NCBI GenBank assembly: GCA_963920765.1
Contig: OY987248.1
Coordinates: forward strand, 10,884,539 to 10,948,538
DNA: 64,000 nucleotides
Direction: 5' to 3'
Origin: Ulota crispa
Lineage: Eukaryota > Streptophyta > Bryopsida > Orthotrichales > Orthotrichaceae
Position numbers and translations under genes: made by a program. Positions 47,320 through 58,976 of this stretch are shown here, piece after piece. Numbering within the stretch: position 1 is the stretch's first letter; each line of letters opens with the position of its first letter. Under the pieces are notes generated by a model. It ran no database searches. It was not told the origin of the DNA and saw only the letters and a list, made by a program, of their open reading frames with translations.

Positions 47320-49030
47320 TTTGAGTAAAAAGAAATATATGTCATTCATAAAAAGAGCACAAAGAAGTTCAATTTTATTTTAAATAAATTAAAAATATCC
47401 AATGGGGCACTTTCATATTTAAATAAATAAAATTGAACTAAAAAAATGCTCCTCACCATTTCAAGAATATTGAATTTCAATTCCAATATTAATAAAATCT
47501 CCAAAGTGGTTCAATCCATTCCTTAAATTCAAATCAATTTGCCTCTCTCCCCACCCCTTTGTAGTTGAATTTTAAATCCGAGTTGGAAAATGAATTAATA
47601 GGTTTCATCAAAAGGTGTCATTTCACACCCAATACCCATGTCATTGTCCTTTCACCTTGCCCCTTGGCCCTTGGCCAATCACTAATTATTAAACTGGACA
47701 CACACACAAACTAACAAAAAATACAAAGGCAGAGTGGGAATTCTTTTATAAGGATAGACGAGTCTTAATTCCATTTTGCTACTACAAAATGATCTCATGA
47801 CTCGTCTATCGTGGTGGTGTGGGATTTGAATTGGGGGACTTTGAAAAAAAAAGGAATTTTTTTATTAAAGAAGGAGGTAGCCCCATTTAGCATAGCAAAG
47901 GTAAATGTGATGTTTCCATTTAGCACAAGTACTTGAGTTTGCAACCCCATGTAGCAATTTTTTGGAGAAATTCAATTTGGAATTTTTAGTAGAAATTTCA
48001 TTTGAAAGAAAAGATTGGTATTAATCAATCTAAATAACTGAAATTAAATAATTCTAATATAGATTTTCTAATAATCTGAGCAAATTACAATGTTTATTTG
48101 AAGTTAATTTAGTTAAAAGAAATATATGCCATTCCTAAAAAGAGTTCAAAGAAATTCGATATTTTCTAAAATTAAATTAAAAAATACCCAATGAGGCACA
48201 ATTAAATTTAAACAATTACAAACATGCCCTTTCATTTACCTCTTCATTGTTTGAATTTGAATTTCAAATCAATTTGTCTCTTCATCTTTCAATCCCCACC
48301 CCTTTGTAGTTGAATTTCAATTCCAAGTTGGAAAAAGGTCCAATGGGTTCCACAAAGGATGCCCTTCCACACCCAACACCCATGTCATTGTCCTTTCACT
48401 TTGCCCCTTGGCCCTTGGCCAATCACTAATTATCAAACCGGACACACAAACACACACACACAAAATACAAAGGAAAAGTAGGCATTTTTTTATATAGATA
48501 GACAAGTCCTACATACCATTTAGCAAAGCTAAATGAATAGTGGTGAGATTTTAGGTTGTGGGATTTATAGTGGGAATCAAGATTAGAGATGGGGAGGGAG
48601 AAAATCTAACAAAGAGGAGGGGGGGAGGGGGCTAGCTCCATTTAGCATAGCTAAATTGTTTGAAGAATATTGAATTTTAATTTGGAAAATTTAATAAAAT
48701 CTCCAATGTGGTTCAATCCATTTCTTAAATTCAAATCTATTTGCCTCTTCATCTCTCCCTCCCCCCCTTTGTAGTTGAAACCAAATTGGGTAAAGATCTA
48801 ATGGGTTTCACCAAAAGATGTCCTTTCACATACAACATCCATGTCATTGTCCTTCCACCTTGTCCCTTGGCCCTCACCCAATCACTAACTATTAAACAAA
48901 CACACAAACACACACAAATACAAAATACATTACACAAAGTGGGCATTCTTTTATAAATGTTAGACAAGTCTTGTAAATCCATTTATCAAGGTAAATGAAT
49001 GCCTTAGCACATTCTCTTTATCTTTTGTTT
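47320..49030. repeat. Family O units 3-5
   Basis: Three further units in the same orientation, each with TCAATTTGCCTC or a close variant, a GTAGTTGAA word, the CCAATCAC landmark and a CA-rich run. Spacings of about 745 and 460 bp show internal deletions. Small frames at 48317, 48741 and 48749 recur because the unit recurs. Confidence 0.75.
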
Positions 49031-49675
49031 GACGTTTCTAATTCAAAATAGTTACACTTCCAACTTACAAAGGAAATATCTATAGTGGTGTAGGGCCGAC
49101 AACCCTAAGTTTGTTACCTTTTAGGTTGTTGTTTGATGACACAAAAGAGCAACAATCTTGCTCTTTTGCCGTGATGGAACCTCACCATTGAGCATTCATT
49201 AATGCTACAAAGTAATGGATTCAAAGATCCAAAACCTCACCGGCAAGTACAAAGAAAGTGAAAGATCTACAACCTAACCACCTAACATTGGTTACAAACT
49301 ATTTTTTGACAACAGGTAAAACAGTTAGTAGCGACTGAATGAACAAGTTGCAACGTGAGTTTTTTATATTAATTGTACAAGTCTTGTAAACCCATTTACC
49401 AAGGTAAATGAATAGTGGTGAGATTTTAACATGCCTTTTAATTTACCTCATTATTTTATGAATTTGAATTTCAAGTTCAACTCAAGAATTATCCAATGGG
49501 GCTCATTAATTAAATATGTCTTTTGATGTCAATCTATACCTCTTCTAGTTTTAAATTTTAGATTTAAATTTGAAAAATATTCAAAGAGGTTCATTTCAAT
49601 TATCTTTTTGTCTCCCTCTCCACCCCTCTGTATTCAATTTAAAATACAAATTAAGAGCTATCTAACAAGGTTCAT

Positions 49676-50411
49676 GGGTAGTTGCAAGAAACACTTCATG
49701 GTTTTGTCTCAAACACCCTTAAAATTGGTAGTACTAGGTAGTACTCTAAGCTTTTGAATTTAAAATAAATAAATAAAATATGGAAAATTTGTAAAGCACT
49801 TAAAATAGCATACTCATGAAAAATCAGACCTAGAAAAAATTTATTGTAAAAGTTATGCACAAAAATGGAGGGACAGAAATTACCAACAAAATGACAATTT
49901 CCTTTTTGCTTTTTAGAAAACAGTATAAAAATTCAAAAAAATAAAAATAAAAATGACCATTTTTTGTCTCTTTGAGTAGCTTCACCTAATGCAAGTGGTT
50001 TTTGGAGGATTTTCTTTATTTTATTTCACCAATGTAGGGAGAATGGATGCCTACTCTGAGAGCATGTGGAAGGTAGAGAAATCACAATTTCCTAGAACCC
50101 TTCTATTCATCCATGTAATGCCCTATGATGAACAACTTCCTTGATTTGTGGCATGAGATTTGCTTTTTTGGACCCAAATTGTACTAAAACCCCCAAAATA
50201 GCCAAAGTTGACACATATTTGGTGGCTATTTAAAAATAGTAAATTAATGTAAATAACAAAAAATAAATCACGGAATGTTTATAACTTTGAAGTGAACATT
50301 ACTCAAAAATTCCAGGTCAAAATGACTTGGTACACAAAAGATAAGAGCCAAAATCCACCTGCAAGAGGTGAAGGGGACAAAAAATAGTACAAGTGTTTCT
50401 TGCAATCACCC
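49676..50411 (-). mobile_element. 4-bp-TSD element, family P, copy 2 (inverted)
   Basis: GGGTAGTTGCAAGAAACACT and AGTGTTTCTTGCAATCACCC are inverted ends, flanked by TCAT (49672-49675, 50412-50415). Length 736 bp. Different 4-bp duplications in the two P copies show true, sequence-variable target duplication. Confidence 0.85.
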
Positions 50412-50540
50412 TCATTGAGAATGTTCTTTTATCTTCCAAATATCAAGTAAATGGTCACAAACAACTAAACAGACAAATTGCCAACGTGAGTTTAATTGTT
50501 TAATTGTAGACGAGTCATGTAAACCCATTTATTAAGGTAA

Positions 50541-50700
50541 ATCCCATCCCATCCCCACATCCCCATTGTGTCCCAATTGTGTCCCCATTGCGTCCCCTAT
50601 CCATCCCCATCCCGTCTCCTATCCACCCCCGTCCCCTATCCACCCCATCCCCATCCATCCCCCTCTTACTTGCTAATCCGGTTGTAATTACCCAACGGAC
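50541..50700. repeat. CCCCATCC-type low-complexity stretch
   Basis: C-rich irregular repeats of CCCCATCC and GTCCCC follow the family O motif AAACCCATTTATTAAGGTAA. The minus-strand frame at 50515 (GMDGDGVDRGRG) is a product of this repeat. Confidence 0.85.
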
Positions 50701-52559
50701 AAGTAAGGGGGAGCATTTTTTTATGTGTAAGATATAATGTATAATGACATATCCAATGTTGTACAAATACAAATTGTAATTGATGTTGCTTTTCCTTACA
50801 ATATGCCTTCAAGACCCATAGCATTTTTAATCATTAAGTTTGGTTTAGTTAGTGCAAGGTGTACAATTGTTTGATGTTACATTTTTCTTTGAAAATAGCT
50901 TTTGCTACTAAAAAATGAATGTCTTTTGTGCTCTTTTATTGATCTGACTTACTTACTTTATTATTTTTACTATTTTGTATCTTGTATAAATTTGCATTGT
51001 ATTGTTACTTATAGTTTGGCAATTTCTGCCAATTTTACATTGATTTTCAATTTTATTACCGTGTGTGGCTCAATCCAATTAGAACATGGTATGTGTAATT
51101 CTTTGATGCCAAGCGTGTTCAATCAATAAACTTTAATCAAATGATAAGATATATGTAGCCTGTTTTTTCACAAAATTCAAATTAATTTCAAGCATGTATT
51201 CGTCAATTGAGAATCCAATTGGGTCTTCCATCAAAATGTATGTACATTCATCGCCAACCTAACAATGGCAACTTACAATTGCACATTGTATGCCATTTTT
51301 TTTAAAATTTTGACAACCCAAAGTCAAGAACTAAGAACATTTTTTTTTTAAGATACATGCAAAATATCTTGAGACTTCTCAATGTTATGCTTAGTCCTAA
51401 ATTAAATAAAATATCTAAATATTTCAAATTAAACAAATAATCTAGATTTAGATAAACATGGTGTATGTATTCTTTTCTCAAAGGAAAATTCTTTGGCTAA
51501 TGCACATTTTTGTTTGTAAAAACACTTAGTGGTGCGATTCTCATATAGAAAAGCTATTTCAAAGTATGATAAAAATATATATAAAATTAGTATCATCACC
51601 ATTATGTCTTTGTTTTTGTATGTTATAGCATAGTTCGATAACAATTCAAGTTGTACAAATTTGTTATGAATGACATTGATAAGCTAATCACATACTTTAA
51701 TTGGTAAATTGGAATGATGCTAAAGAGGTACATAGCAATGATAGCATTGTTCACCAAATGTAAGAAGGTTCCTTATATGCCAAAACTTTGAGAACACCAT
51801 AAGAATACAAGAGTTTGAAAACCTATACTTTACCTTAGGGACAAGATTGGTCAATCCTTATTGTATACATATACATCTTCTTATATTTAAACAATTTTTT
51901 AGATGAATGCCAAACCCAATAAGATAATTTTGTTCTCCATCCAAGAGAAAGAGTAAAAGGAATAATAACAATGAGATAAAATAAAACAAAACAAAACCCC
52001 CAAAATCTAGCATCTACTTCTTAGAATTATTTTCCATAAACCGTGGGTTTAGATCACAACAATATTAATTGCAAATGCCAGATCCGCATATCCTAGATAA
52101 AGAAATTCTTTATTTTCTATCCCAAATAACATGTTTTCTATTCCTTAGTTTTCTATTTCCTATGTGATTTAAGGACGTTCTATGTTTTCTATTACAACCT
52201 CAATACCAATGTTTGGAAATAACTGGCACTTACCGTATTGTTACCCAATAAAAATGCAATAAGACATTTAAACTTCAAAATTGCTGGATATAAATGAGGG
52301 GGATTTAATTTTTATTAAAGTAAAATTAGAGGCAACATCCAAAATATGGCACGTGGGAAAAGGGTCGAAGGAAAATGAAGGTTAGTAACTAGGCAAAGTA
52401 CATGTATGAAGGAAGGCTTGCTATGAGATAGCCCTATCATGGTCTCTATTCAAGGACACATGCCAATGATGCAGGATTCCTTTCTAAGACGTAGAAAAAA
52501 CTAACTATCTAATAAATTATTTTTTGAGTTTCCTCCTTGTTGTAATGTCATAAATCATC
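50701..52559. other. Unassigned AT-rich intergenic DNA
   Basis: About 1.9 kb with no recognised gene or repeat. Small frames at 50902 and 51429 have no domain. Confidence 0.4.
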
Positions 52560-52563
52560 TTAA

Positions 52564-52896
52564 CTCCTGAGCGCTCGGAGTTGTTTTAGGGTTTAGGAAA
52601 AAATGGGGAGTTTAATGGCCATTAGAGTATGGAAAATTACATTCAAAAAAAGTAACCGTAGGATTTGAAAAAGGACTACCTTCTTTGCTGATGGGGACTA
52701 GCAACAACTATTTTCATCGTACAAATTAAGAGAAAAAGCAAGTTTTGGGATCTTAAATAGCTCACTAGAGCCACGTTGACCTATATTGCAACTACTTTGT
52801 TAAACTCAAATGTAGTAAAGGTGTGGATCCATTCCAAATACAAGAAAAATACCTTGTATCGTGTTGGTCACAAAGGCACTTCCAACTGTTTGGGGG
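52564..52896 (+). mobile_element. TTAA-type MITE, family TD, internally deleted
   Basis: TTAA (52560-52563) then CTCCTGAGCGCTCGGAG; right end CCAACTGTTTGGGGG before TTAC. The left half matches 58977-59140 (GTGGCC-like GGCCATTAGAG, CCGTAGGATTTGAAAAAG); the right half matches the right end of 10465-11625 (GTGTGGATCCATTCCAAATA). Length 333 bp. Confidence 0.65.
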
Positions 52897-54906
52897 TTAC
52901 AAAACAAGAGTTTCATAACTACAAGTATGTACTTGACATATTTAATGCTAATGTAAGTAATAAAGGCAGCCACAATGGACGCGCCATGCAAGTGCAAAAA
53001 TTGTAAGATGGAGGTGAACAAGTAAATAAGGAACCCAATGGGGATGTTGAAGAGTGCTATTGATTGAGGTGCATGCCAAGTGAGAGCATTGAAGCAATAT
53101 TTTGTAGCTTGTTCTTGCACACAATTGGTTATGCAAGACATATGGTCAACAACATTGTGGGAACAAGTGGGATCTAGTTCTCATTATTTTTAGAGATACT
53201 GCACTATCACCTACTTAAACTAGTAACACATGTCTCCTTTTTAGCAAGTTTACCATTGGGTCCCTCCACCTAAGATCTTGCACTTCAAACATAGGAGCCC
53301 AAAATTCCAATGCTATTTCTCTTATCGAGTGCTCACATACTGCACAACCATTGAGGTTGCATTGAAAAAAAATGATTCAAATCATTGCACCTTCTAAAGA
53401 AAGGCATAGCTGATAAGGCTCCAAAAGCCTCAAAAACCATTGGGACACAAGCATCTCTAGAGTTGGAGGCTAGTAGACTATGTTATGTACAAAGGCAAGA
53501 TGGGGCGCCATGTATGTAAGTTCTTTTTATTCTGGCAAAAATTTGCCTAAATCTTACCTCAATTCTTCAGTAACAATTGTAACAGTACAAAAAGTTGATG
53601 GAGAAGTGGATAAAATCACCACTTCCCTCCCTAAGCAAGCACTGAAATCATTAAATTTTGGATAAAATTTACTAATATTAGTACAATTTATGGATGAATG
53701 TGCACTTGTCACTAAAACTATCCAATTCTGTCCATTTTTTCCTTACCTGCTTATATTGCTGGGTACCGGTCGGTCTACCAACGAAAAAAAAAAAAAAACC
53801 CTGCATGTATGTAGGTGAGATTTGCTCTAAAGGGAATCTGGTTGTCACTGGTTCCTCTAGGCCAGCAGTTATGAGCACTTTTCTATGCGTACACTCCGGA
53901 GTACTTAGTGTTTATGTCATTCATATCGTGTTGTCCTCTGTTTGGTGTTTCCACCTCCACCTCCATGGCTCCATCTTGCAACGACCCTAATGGTAATTAC
54001 GCCATCCCATTGGAACAAACTAAGGTGGAAGCATCCATACCCAATAACTTAAGCAATTCTGCAACAAATTAGAAAGAGTTTGAGGCCACAAATATTTATC
54101 CCATGTAAGGACATAAGAAATATTTGGATTGCAAATTTTTCATAGTCTTATTTATAAAACTGAAATTATGATGAATTTTGGGCGTCAAAAAGTGCATTGA
54201 ACCCATTGCCAACCTTGAAACTCATGTAATTCCAATAATAGCCAAACTACTCTCCACTCATTACTTCCTACTCCACTTTGGGACACATGGCGTGACTTAA
54301 GTGGTTCCAACCTAGTGGTCCTAATCTTGAAAAGGACAAAATAATGTGTTCCAATACACATGTCCCTATTGATATTGAAAAAAACGCACCCTACTAGTTG
54401 GGTATGGGATGTTGTTGGCTATGGGTGCTTCCACCTTATAAGGTGGTATTTACAAAGACATAGTGAAGATTGGGCTGAGGATGGATGACATGCCTTTCTA
54501 TGGGATTGGGGTAGATAATTTCAAAATTTTTACATGTCAAAACATGTGAAAATTTAAATATTTACCATGAGAAGATTAAATTTGAGAATCTTAAACTTAA
54601 ATTTGAATTTAGAGATCTTGATTTCCTCCAAAACTCTGGAAGAAGATTCCATTGAGCAACATCAAAATAGGGGAAAATTATTATTCTTACAATGGTTTAA
54701 ACAAACAATGAGATTTTACCACTCCAATTCCCCATACGGCATGTCATCTAACCCCGGCAGTGAAGTGTGCACCAATGTTTAGGGAGAACCTGCATTTAGT
54801 GTGTATTGAGTTGGTTGAAATTGCAAAAATGTGGATAGATATTTGATACTATTGGCTATAAAACTAATCAACTTTTACAAAAAAAAAAAAAAACAATAAT
54901 AATATA
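52897..54906. other. Unassigned intergenic DNA with scattered small frames
   Basis: About 2 kb. The minus frame at 52806-53141 (111 residues) starts in this stretch and runs into the TTAA element, so it is unlikely to be a gene. The frame at 53694-53990 contains a poly-A-encoded lysine run. No domain recognised in any. Confidence 0.35.
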
Positions 54907-55348
54907 GGGAATTGATATGTGCACACCCCGGGTTTGATACATGCACACCTAGGGAGGGGGGGTTACTTTCATTTTCTAACATCACCAAGTAGAACTTGAA
55001 AGTTTTGAATTCAGATTTGGATTTAGATACCTTTACTCAGTTTAGAGTTACAAATGAAACTACAATTGAACAATGCCTAGTGGAAAATTTTAGTGTTTTT
55101 ACAAACAAGGGTAAAAGTAATAATTTTGTCCTCTAGCTAATTTTTTCCACTAAGCATTGTTCAATTGTAACCTCCTTTGTAGTCCTAAACAAAATCAAGG
55201 TTTCTAAGTTCAAATTTGAATTCAAAATTTTCAAATTCCACTTGTTGATAGTTGGAAATGAAAGTAACCCCACGCCACCCCCAAGTGTGCACATATCAAA
55301 TCCCAAGTGTGCACATATCAAACCCCAAGTGTGCACATATCAATTCCC
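54907..55348. mobile_element. Inverted-repeat element S with a triplicated end
   Basis: GGGAATTGATATGTGCACAC at the left mirrors GTGTGCACATATCAATTCCC at the right. The right end carries three tandem copies of AAGTGTGCACATATCAANYC at about 55281-55349. Inside, AACAATGCCTAGTGGAAAAT is mirrored near 55140-55160. No clear target duplication; class unknown. Confidence 0.65.
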
Positions 55349-55350
55349 AT

Positions 55351-55482
55351 CGTAACAAGAAAACAGTGTCCAAATTAACGTGTCCAAATTGACTAAACTT
55401 GTCCAAATTGACAAAAAAGTGTTAGAATTGACACAGCCGAATCTACAAAAAATGATTGAGTTGACATCATTTTCTTGTAGTG
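55351..55482. mobile_element. CACTA-like mini-element, copy 3
   Basis: Right end TTTTCTTGTAGTG matches the CACTACAAGAAAA terminus known from plant CACTA elements; the left end CGTAACAAGAAAACAG is a mutated version. CAT lies on both sides (55348-55350, 55483-55485), a 3-bp target duplication. It abuts element S. Confidence 0.6.
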
Positions 55483-55899
55483 CATAATATATTATAGTAT
55501 AATAAGTGTAGAAATATTTAATGCAATCTAATGAAAAACCGGTTGAAAATGGAAATCCCTCATAGTAGCCGGTGATACCAAAATTTCTCCCTGAATGCTA
55601 GCTTGCACTCTCAGGCCTCAGCCTTTGCTTGGCCTTTGGGATGGTTTTTTTTATTATTATTATGGGTCATTTCTTCTCAAGGATGTGGATGTGCACGTTG
55701 CAACTTACCCATTTGGAAAACGTACCAATGCCAGAGCTTGATCCAAATCAGTGGAATCAGGTGTTATGTGTCCTAGGACGATCACTCTGATAAGGGTCCC
55801 CTCCTTCAAGCCACCGGTGGAGGGGAAGCCAATTTGGAGGTCAAGATTGAAGAAGGTCACAAACCTTGGTTGTTATAATTGGTTGAATTTCTGAAATGA

Positions 55900-56282
55900 A
55901 ACATTAGAAATTTAATTTAACAAGTTGTAGAGCAGATTTTAAGAAGTTGTAAATTGATTAGGGTTATACATGTTGTACTTTACATATTCATATTTTTTTG
56001 GCATTCTCAATTTTAAATTTGAGATGTGAAAAGAGGATTGAAAAACTTCAAATCACTTTCATAGTTTTAATACCCTCTTGATCAAATGTTATAATCTTTC
56101 AATCCATAAGTGATATTGTTGTGTTTTCTTTTCCTATGTGATCTTTAACATATCTAATTTGAATTTGTATGGTTACAATTTTTTTAATTAATAAAACTTA
56201 TCAAAATGTTGCCATTCTATTCATCCAAGAGTAGATTATGAGATACTCAAGAACGTCCGTGGGCGTCAAGGGCGTCGAGGGG
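55900..56282 (+). mobile_element. TTAA-type MITE, family TB, truncated copy 5
   Basis: Matches the right half of 4601-5245 (TTGATTAGGGTTA, GATGTGAAAAGAGGATTGAA) and ends GGGCGTCGAGGGG before TTAA (56283-56286). The left half is absent. GGGCGTCAAGGGCGTCGAGG shows a small duplication within the terminus. Confidence 0.75.
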
Positions 56283-56286
56283 TTAA

Positions 56287-56730
56287 AAGAAAAAAATGTC
56301 CACGTGAATTAGGTTCACAAAAAAGTGGAAGGTCAACTTGTTGCGTTGAGGCCGTTGTCAATTATCATTAAACAGCAGCTATTTTGATTTAAGAAAATAA
56401 TACTTTTTGAAATATCAGTATGGAAGGATGGAATTAAAATCTCAAGCAATTTCGCTTGGTCCCTTCCTTCATTTCCTCCCTATTAAGTATTGTAGTGTTT
56501 GCCTCAACTTTATAGGCTCCATGCTTTTAGATAGAGGAGACAAGGTGCAATTCTACTTGTAATATAATGAGTGCGTGAGGCCATTCTTGAAACCCTATGG
56601 GCTAAATTTTTGATTCAAATGGCCCTAAGTATTGATGATGCAAAATTCCTAGTGCAAATTGGCCCTTACAAGCGTTATCATCTCCTTTTTCTGTGACATA
56701 AATCTTGAGATCTGATTATTATTATTTTTG
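56287..56730. other. Unassigned intergenic DNA
   Basis: No gene or repeat recognised. Confidence 0.35.
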
Positions 56731-56737
56731 TTATATA

Positions 56738-56862
56738 ACAAGGAAATCATGGTCAAATTTACAAGAAGTTGACAAAGATTGTGACCTAATCTATAGTATA
56801 CTGTAGAATAGGTCACAATATTTGTCAACTTTTTGTAGATTTGACCACGATTTCCTTGTAGT
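56738..56862. mobile_element. CACTA-like mini-hairpin, copy 2
   Basis: CAAGGAAATCATGGTCAAAT mirrors ATTTGACC...GATTTCCTTG, and TTGTGACCTA mirrors TAGGTCACAA around a short loop. The right side continues TTGTAGTAGG, a decayed CACTA end. The core is shared with 58346-58441. Confidence 0.6.
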
Positions 56863-57217
56863 AGGAAAACATACCAGACATCATATGGGCTGAGATGAGT
56901 TAAATATTTTTGAAAAGAAAGCCCAGGCAGAAGAAACCCAGGCAGGTAGGTAAGGAGGCATCCCTATGGAGTTTGGACCTTGCAGCAACCATACAAACAA
57001 ACAAACATCTTTCCTGCAGCTCTGCAAAATATCATGACACTCTTTCAACCCCTAGATTTATTTCATTTTATTTTAATCGAGTTTCAAGCGAACAATGTTC
57101 AAATACCACACGTTCAATCTAGAGAGCATGCCATAATTCCAGGACTTTTGAAAATTATGCGGAGACTTCTTTCAAATCTCTCCATTCTCAAGTTGGGTAA
57201 CTTTTCAAGTGGAACAA
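56863..57217. other. Unassigned spacer
   Basis: Frames at 56910 and 56980 overlap in different phases and show no domain. Nothing else recognised. Confidence 0.3.
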
Positions 57218-57226
57218 ATAAAAGTA

Positions 57227-57535
57227 GGGAAAATTTCATGGATACCCTGAAGTTTGCCATATCTTCATAGGTATCCCTGCCTTTTCAGAAATTTCAGAAA
57301 TACTCTTGGGCCAAAATTTTCAGGTGTTTGTTTTGTTGTGCATGTCACATCCCTTCTTCCTTTGTGCGTACACATAACAAAAGGAAATTGTGTGCGCACA
57401 AAGGGAGAAGGAAGCAACATGCACAACACTACAAACGTCTAAATTTTTTGGTCCGAGAGTATTTGTGAATTTCTGAAAAAGCAGTTGTACTTATGAAAAT
57501 ATGGCAAACTTCAAGGGTATTCATGAAATTTTCCT
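57227..57535. mobile_element. Mutator-like MITE, family I, copy 5
   Basis: Exact 9-bp duplication ATAAAAGTA at 57218-57226 and 57536-57544. Ends GGGAAAATTTCATGGATACC and GGTATTCATGAAATTTTCCT. The interior CACATCCCTTCTTCCTTTGT is mirrored by ACAAAGGGAGAAGGAAG. Length 309 bp. Confidence 0.85.
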
Positions 57536-57656
57536 ATAAAAGTATCCTACACAATCTAAAAAAGCATTGTTTTGTGGAGATGGCTCTCACTTTCGTAGCT
57601 TTTCTTTTGAGGAAGAATATCCTTATTTTCTAACTATGGTATGTAGCGGAGTATAA

Positions 57657-58264
57657 GGGCTACTTCACACTATGGCCAAATGTCAAGAGGCCATTGATTT
57701 TCATCAATTAGATTGCAAGAAATCAAGGGTTTGGCCTCTCAACCCTTCGCACTAAAGACTAAAATTCAAAAATTGTCATCTTTCAATTTGTTTACATGGC
57801 AACACTTTTCATTCAAAGTAATGGCCTCTCAAAGGAGTTTGGGTCAAGCAAAAATGGAGACGTAAACTTTGGTTGAGAGGCTATCAATTTTTTTTCTCCT
57901 TAAAATAAAAAAAAATTGACAAGATCTTGGTTGTTAATTGGAAGGTTGAATAAATGTTATGGGTTTGAACTTTGGGCTTGGTCTTTAGAGGCTTCACACT
58001 ATGGTTCTTCAAGTTGGGTGGTTGTGAAAATTCATTGCCAAGAGTTTGGATTTTGGACTTGGCTTTTAGACTAGGCCCTTGGACTTGGTTTTTAGACTTG
58101 GCCCTTGGACTTGGCCTTTGGGGGCTTCAGACTAAGACTAGCCAAAAGTTTCTAAAACAATATGTTATTGCCTATTTTCAACCCGTTTCTTTGGCCTTTT
58201 AACAAAGTTTGGGCTCTCAATCCCACAACCTCTTCACTCGATCTGCCATAGTCTGAAGTTGCCC
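57657..58264. mobile_element. PIF/Harbinger-like element Q
   Basis: TAA at 57654-57656 and 58265-58267 flank GGGCTACTTCACACTATGG and CCATAGTCTGAAGTTGCCC. Length 608 bp. The interior has an irregular repeat around GGACTTGG...TTTAGACT at about 58045-58135 and GGCTTCACACTATGG words. The frame at 57972-58202 is the repeat translated, not a recognisable protein. Confidence 0.75.
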
Positions 58265-58345
58265 TAAGTCAAGCAAGTTGAACTCATGGCTCTATCACCA
58301 CATCCAACAATATCTACATTAAAACCATCGTAAGTTCCATTGTTG

Positions 58346-58441
58346 CACTACAAAAAAATCTTGATTGAATTTACAAAAAGTTAACAAAAATTGTGACCTA
58401 ATTTAAATTAGGTCACATTTTTTGTTAACTTTCTTGTAGTG
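58346..58441. mobile_element. CACTA-like mini-hairpin, copy 1
   Basis: Only 96 bp: CACTACAAAAAAAT at the left, TTTCTTGTAGTG at the right, and a palindromic core TTGTGACCTAATTTAAATTA followed by GGTCACA. TTG on both sides (58343-58345, 58442-58444) is the 3-bp duplication typical of CACTA elements. Confidence 0.8.
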
Positions 58442-58444
58442 TTG

Positions 58445-58972
58445 CAAAGGCAACCTGAATAGGGAGGATTGACTAACTTGCCATAATCATAAGTTAAAGT
58501 AATTTTGTCTGCAATTATAACTCAACATGACCTCATTCTTTGTCAATCTTTGCAAATGTGTGCCTATTACTCGGTTTATAATTTAGTGATTTTATGATAG
58601 ACAATTATGTCATGGTTATGGTTTTGTTGTCTTTGAAGGCGCCAATGGACTCTGCAATGTTCTTTACATTTGCTCTTTTAAATTTTTGGTGACAATGTTG
58701 CTACTTTCAAGGATTCTTAGAGTTTTATAGGTAGCACATGGATATTAAATTCCATGTGCAAAAAACATATGTATGCAAAATTTGATTGCTTTTTTGTTCA
58801 TTAGAAACCTCCTTCTATAGCCAAGTTTCACCAAGTTTTTGTTTCTTCAAAGTGTAAGCAAGAACTCTGAAGGATTTGCCCATCACTTCTTCTGAATAAA
58901 ATTAGGATGCCATGAAGATGAAGGCTTGAGTAGGCATACAGGGGTCACGTCCTCAAACTGGTCGTAGGCAGT
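58445..58972. other. Unassigned intergenic DNA
   Basis: No gene or repeat recognised. Confidence 0.35.
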
Positions 58973-58976
58973 TTAA

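Larger units (their letters stand above)
43600..50540. repeat. Degenerate tandem array (family O)
   Basis: A segment with TTTGCCTCTTCATCTCC, TTTCACACCCAACACCCATG, CCCTTGGCCAATCACTAATT, a CA-rich run and AGACAAGTCTTG recurs five times in the same orientation. The CCAATCAC landmark lies at about 44272, 46760, 47674, 48419 and 48878. Removing the insertions at 44375-45112 and 45546-46452 shortens the first spacing from about 2.49 kb to about 0.83 kb. A sixth partial unit spans about 49440-49675. No coding content. Confidence 0.75.

Noticed and set aside
43600-50540. CRISPR-like array
   Set aside because: Units are 460-920 bp and diverged, with no short identical repeats or unique spacers; the DNA looks eukaryotic.
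50515-50772. Gly/Asp-rich protein
   Set aside because: Translation of the CCCCATCC-type low-complexity stretch.
57972-58202. Leu/Gly-rich protein inside element Q
   Set aside because: It is a translated irregular GGACTTGG repeat within a Harbinger-like element.
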